This document shows positions 63,576-64,000 of a stretch of DNA of 64,000 nt, one piece after another. The stretch spans positions 92,061-156,060 of the forward strand of contig NZ_FOQM01000017.1 of assembly GCF_900113735.1 (NCBI RefSeq), read 5' to 3'. Positions within the stretch are counted from its first letter, which is position 1, and each line of letters opens with the position of its first letter. A program made the translations under genes and the position numbers. This DNA is from Bradyrhizobium sp. Gha (GTDB taxonomy: Bacteria; Pseudomonadota; Alphaproteobacteria; Rhizobiales; Xanthobacteraceae). The notes beneath the pieces were generated by a model that had not been told where the DNA came from, did not search any database, and was given only the letters and a program-made list of their open reading frames with translations.

Positions 63576-63721
63576 GGGACGCACGACGCGGCTCTGTGTG
63601 AAGCGCGAAGCCCGCACCACAAACTCGTCATTGCGAGCGGAGCGAAGATTCCATGGGGAGTGGATAGCGACCTGGTCTGAGGCCAGACTGAGGTTGCTAA
63701 CACACCAACCTGGAGACGACG
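63576..63721. other. Region before the IS110 transposase (possible IS left end)
   Basis: 146 bases. A fragment CGTCATTGCGAGCGGAGCGAAG (63627-63648, only the first part here of a common dispersed repeat) is followed by CTGG-TCTGAGG-CCAG. In IS110-type elements the left end can hold a bridge RNA; the IS boundary cannot be fixed here. Confidence 0.4.
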
Positions 63722-64000
63722 ATGTTGCTCGATCATCCTTCCGCCGGACTGGCCGCTATCCGCACACAGTTTGGCGCAATTTTTGTGTCATTGGAACTGA
63801 GCCGTTCGACATGGCTGGTTACATCGCTGTCGCCGGGCAAGGGCGAGAAGATGTCGAGACACAGCGTGAAAGCCGGCGACATTGCGGACCTTTTGAAGCT
63901 GTTGGCAGAGCTGAAGCGCAAGGCACAGGCGCGAACGGGCGAGAGTTATGCGATCATCACCATCCAGGAGGCGGGACTGGATGGGTTCTGGCTGCATCGC
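63722..64000 (+). mobile_element. IS110-family transposase, 5' part (continues past window edge)
   Basis: The frame runs open from ATG 63722 to the window end, coding 93 residues. Features are FVSLELSRSTWLVTSLSPG, GEKMSRHSV, KAGDIADLLKLLAELKRKA and AIITIQEAGLDGFWLHR, the N-terminal block of a rhizobial IS110-type DEDD transposase subgroup. At the place where most IS110 proteins have the first catalytic Asp (GIDVSK) this one has SLE, so Glu may replace it. No ribosome site is obvious. Whether the element is intact cannot be seen. Confidence 0.85.

Overview
The window is high-GC chromosomal DNA of an alphaproteobacterium, most likely a Bradyrhizobium or close relative. The reasons are the gene families (AcdS/AcdR, PhaR/PhaA/PhaB, CobS/CobT, DUF4167, DUF1178, EI-Ntr PtsP), the local gene orders (ubiG-lysC-ptsP-prfA, accA-xerD-aroK-aroB) and several families of palindromic intergenic repeats that I associate with Bradyrhizobium. 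No rRNA, tRNA, CRISPR array or prophage was seen. The species call is inference; no search was run.

Layout. 1-7.3 kb: ACC deaminase acdS with its divergent Lrp-type regulator, a PilZ/PAS/GGDEF diguanylate cyclase, an exported beta-barrel-like protein, an HSL-type esterase, a fold-IV aminotransferase and a methyltransferase. 7.3-10.4 kb: polyhydroxybutyrate genes, phaR divergent from phaA and phaB. 10.5-15.2 kb: an EamA transporter, flavin reductase, cupin, gloB with a divergent methyltransferase, and DUF4167. 15.2-15.66 kb: a gene-free stretch with unusually strong RNA-like folding. 15.66-28.4 kb: prmC, HIT protein, a branched-chain amino acid type ABC transporter (livF, a livM-livG fusion, livH, binding protein), an RNAP alpha-CTD-like protein, MarR, then prfA, ptsP and lysC. 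28.5-37.2 kb: PH-domain protein, ubiG, EamA transporter, DUF1178, nitrilase, grxC, comF, BioC-like methyltransferase, mutT, argJ and a parvulin. 37.6-48.5 kb: secA, an L,D-transpeptidase-like lipoprotein, accA, xerD, a 48-residue membrane protein, aroK-aroB, a CorC/HlyC protein and BolA.

48.5-62.3 kb: a J-domain protein, two divergent citrate-synthase-like genes (one fused to a DNA-binding domain), an AtzF-like amidase convergent with a Crp-type regulator and a NitT/TauT-type ABC transporter, DedA, then cobS-cobT and a Tat-exported phytase-type esterase. The window ends with an OYE-type oxidoreductase and the 5' part of an IS110-family transposase cut by the window edge.

Most of the content is housekeeping. 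The accessory interest lies in two blocks that sit inside neighbourhoods often contiguous in Rhizobiales (LIV block between prmC and prfA; citrate-synthase/amidase/ABC block between the J-domain gene and cobS), in repeat elements whose hairpins contain the stop codons of adjoining genes, in the candidate structured RNA at 15.5-15.65 kb, and in the complementary active-site changes of the paired citrate-synthase-like proteins.
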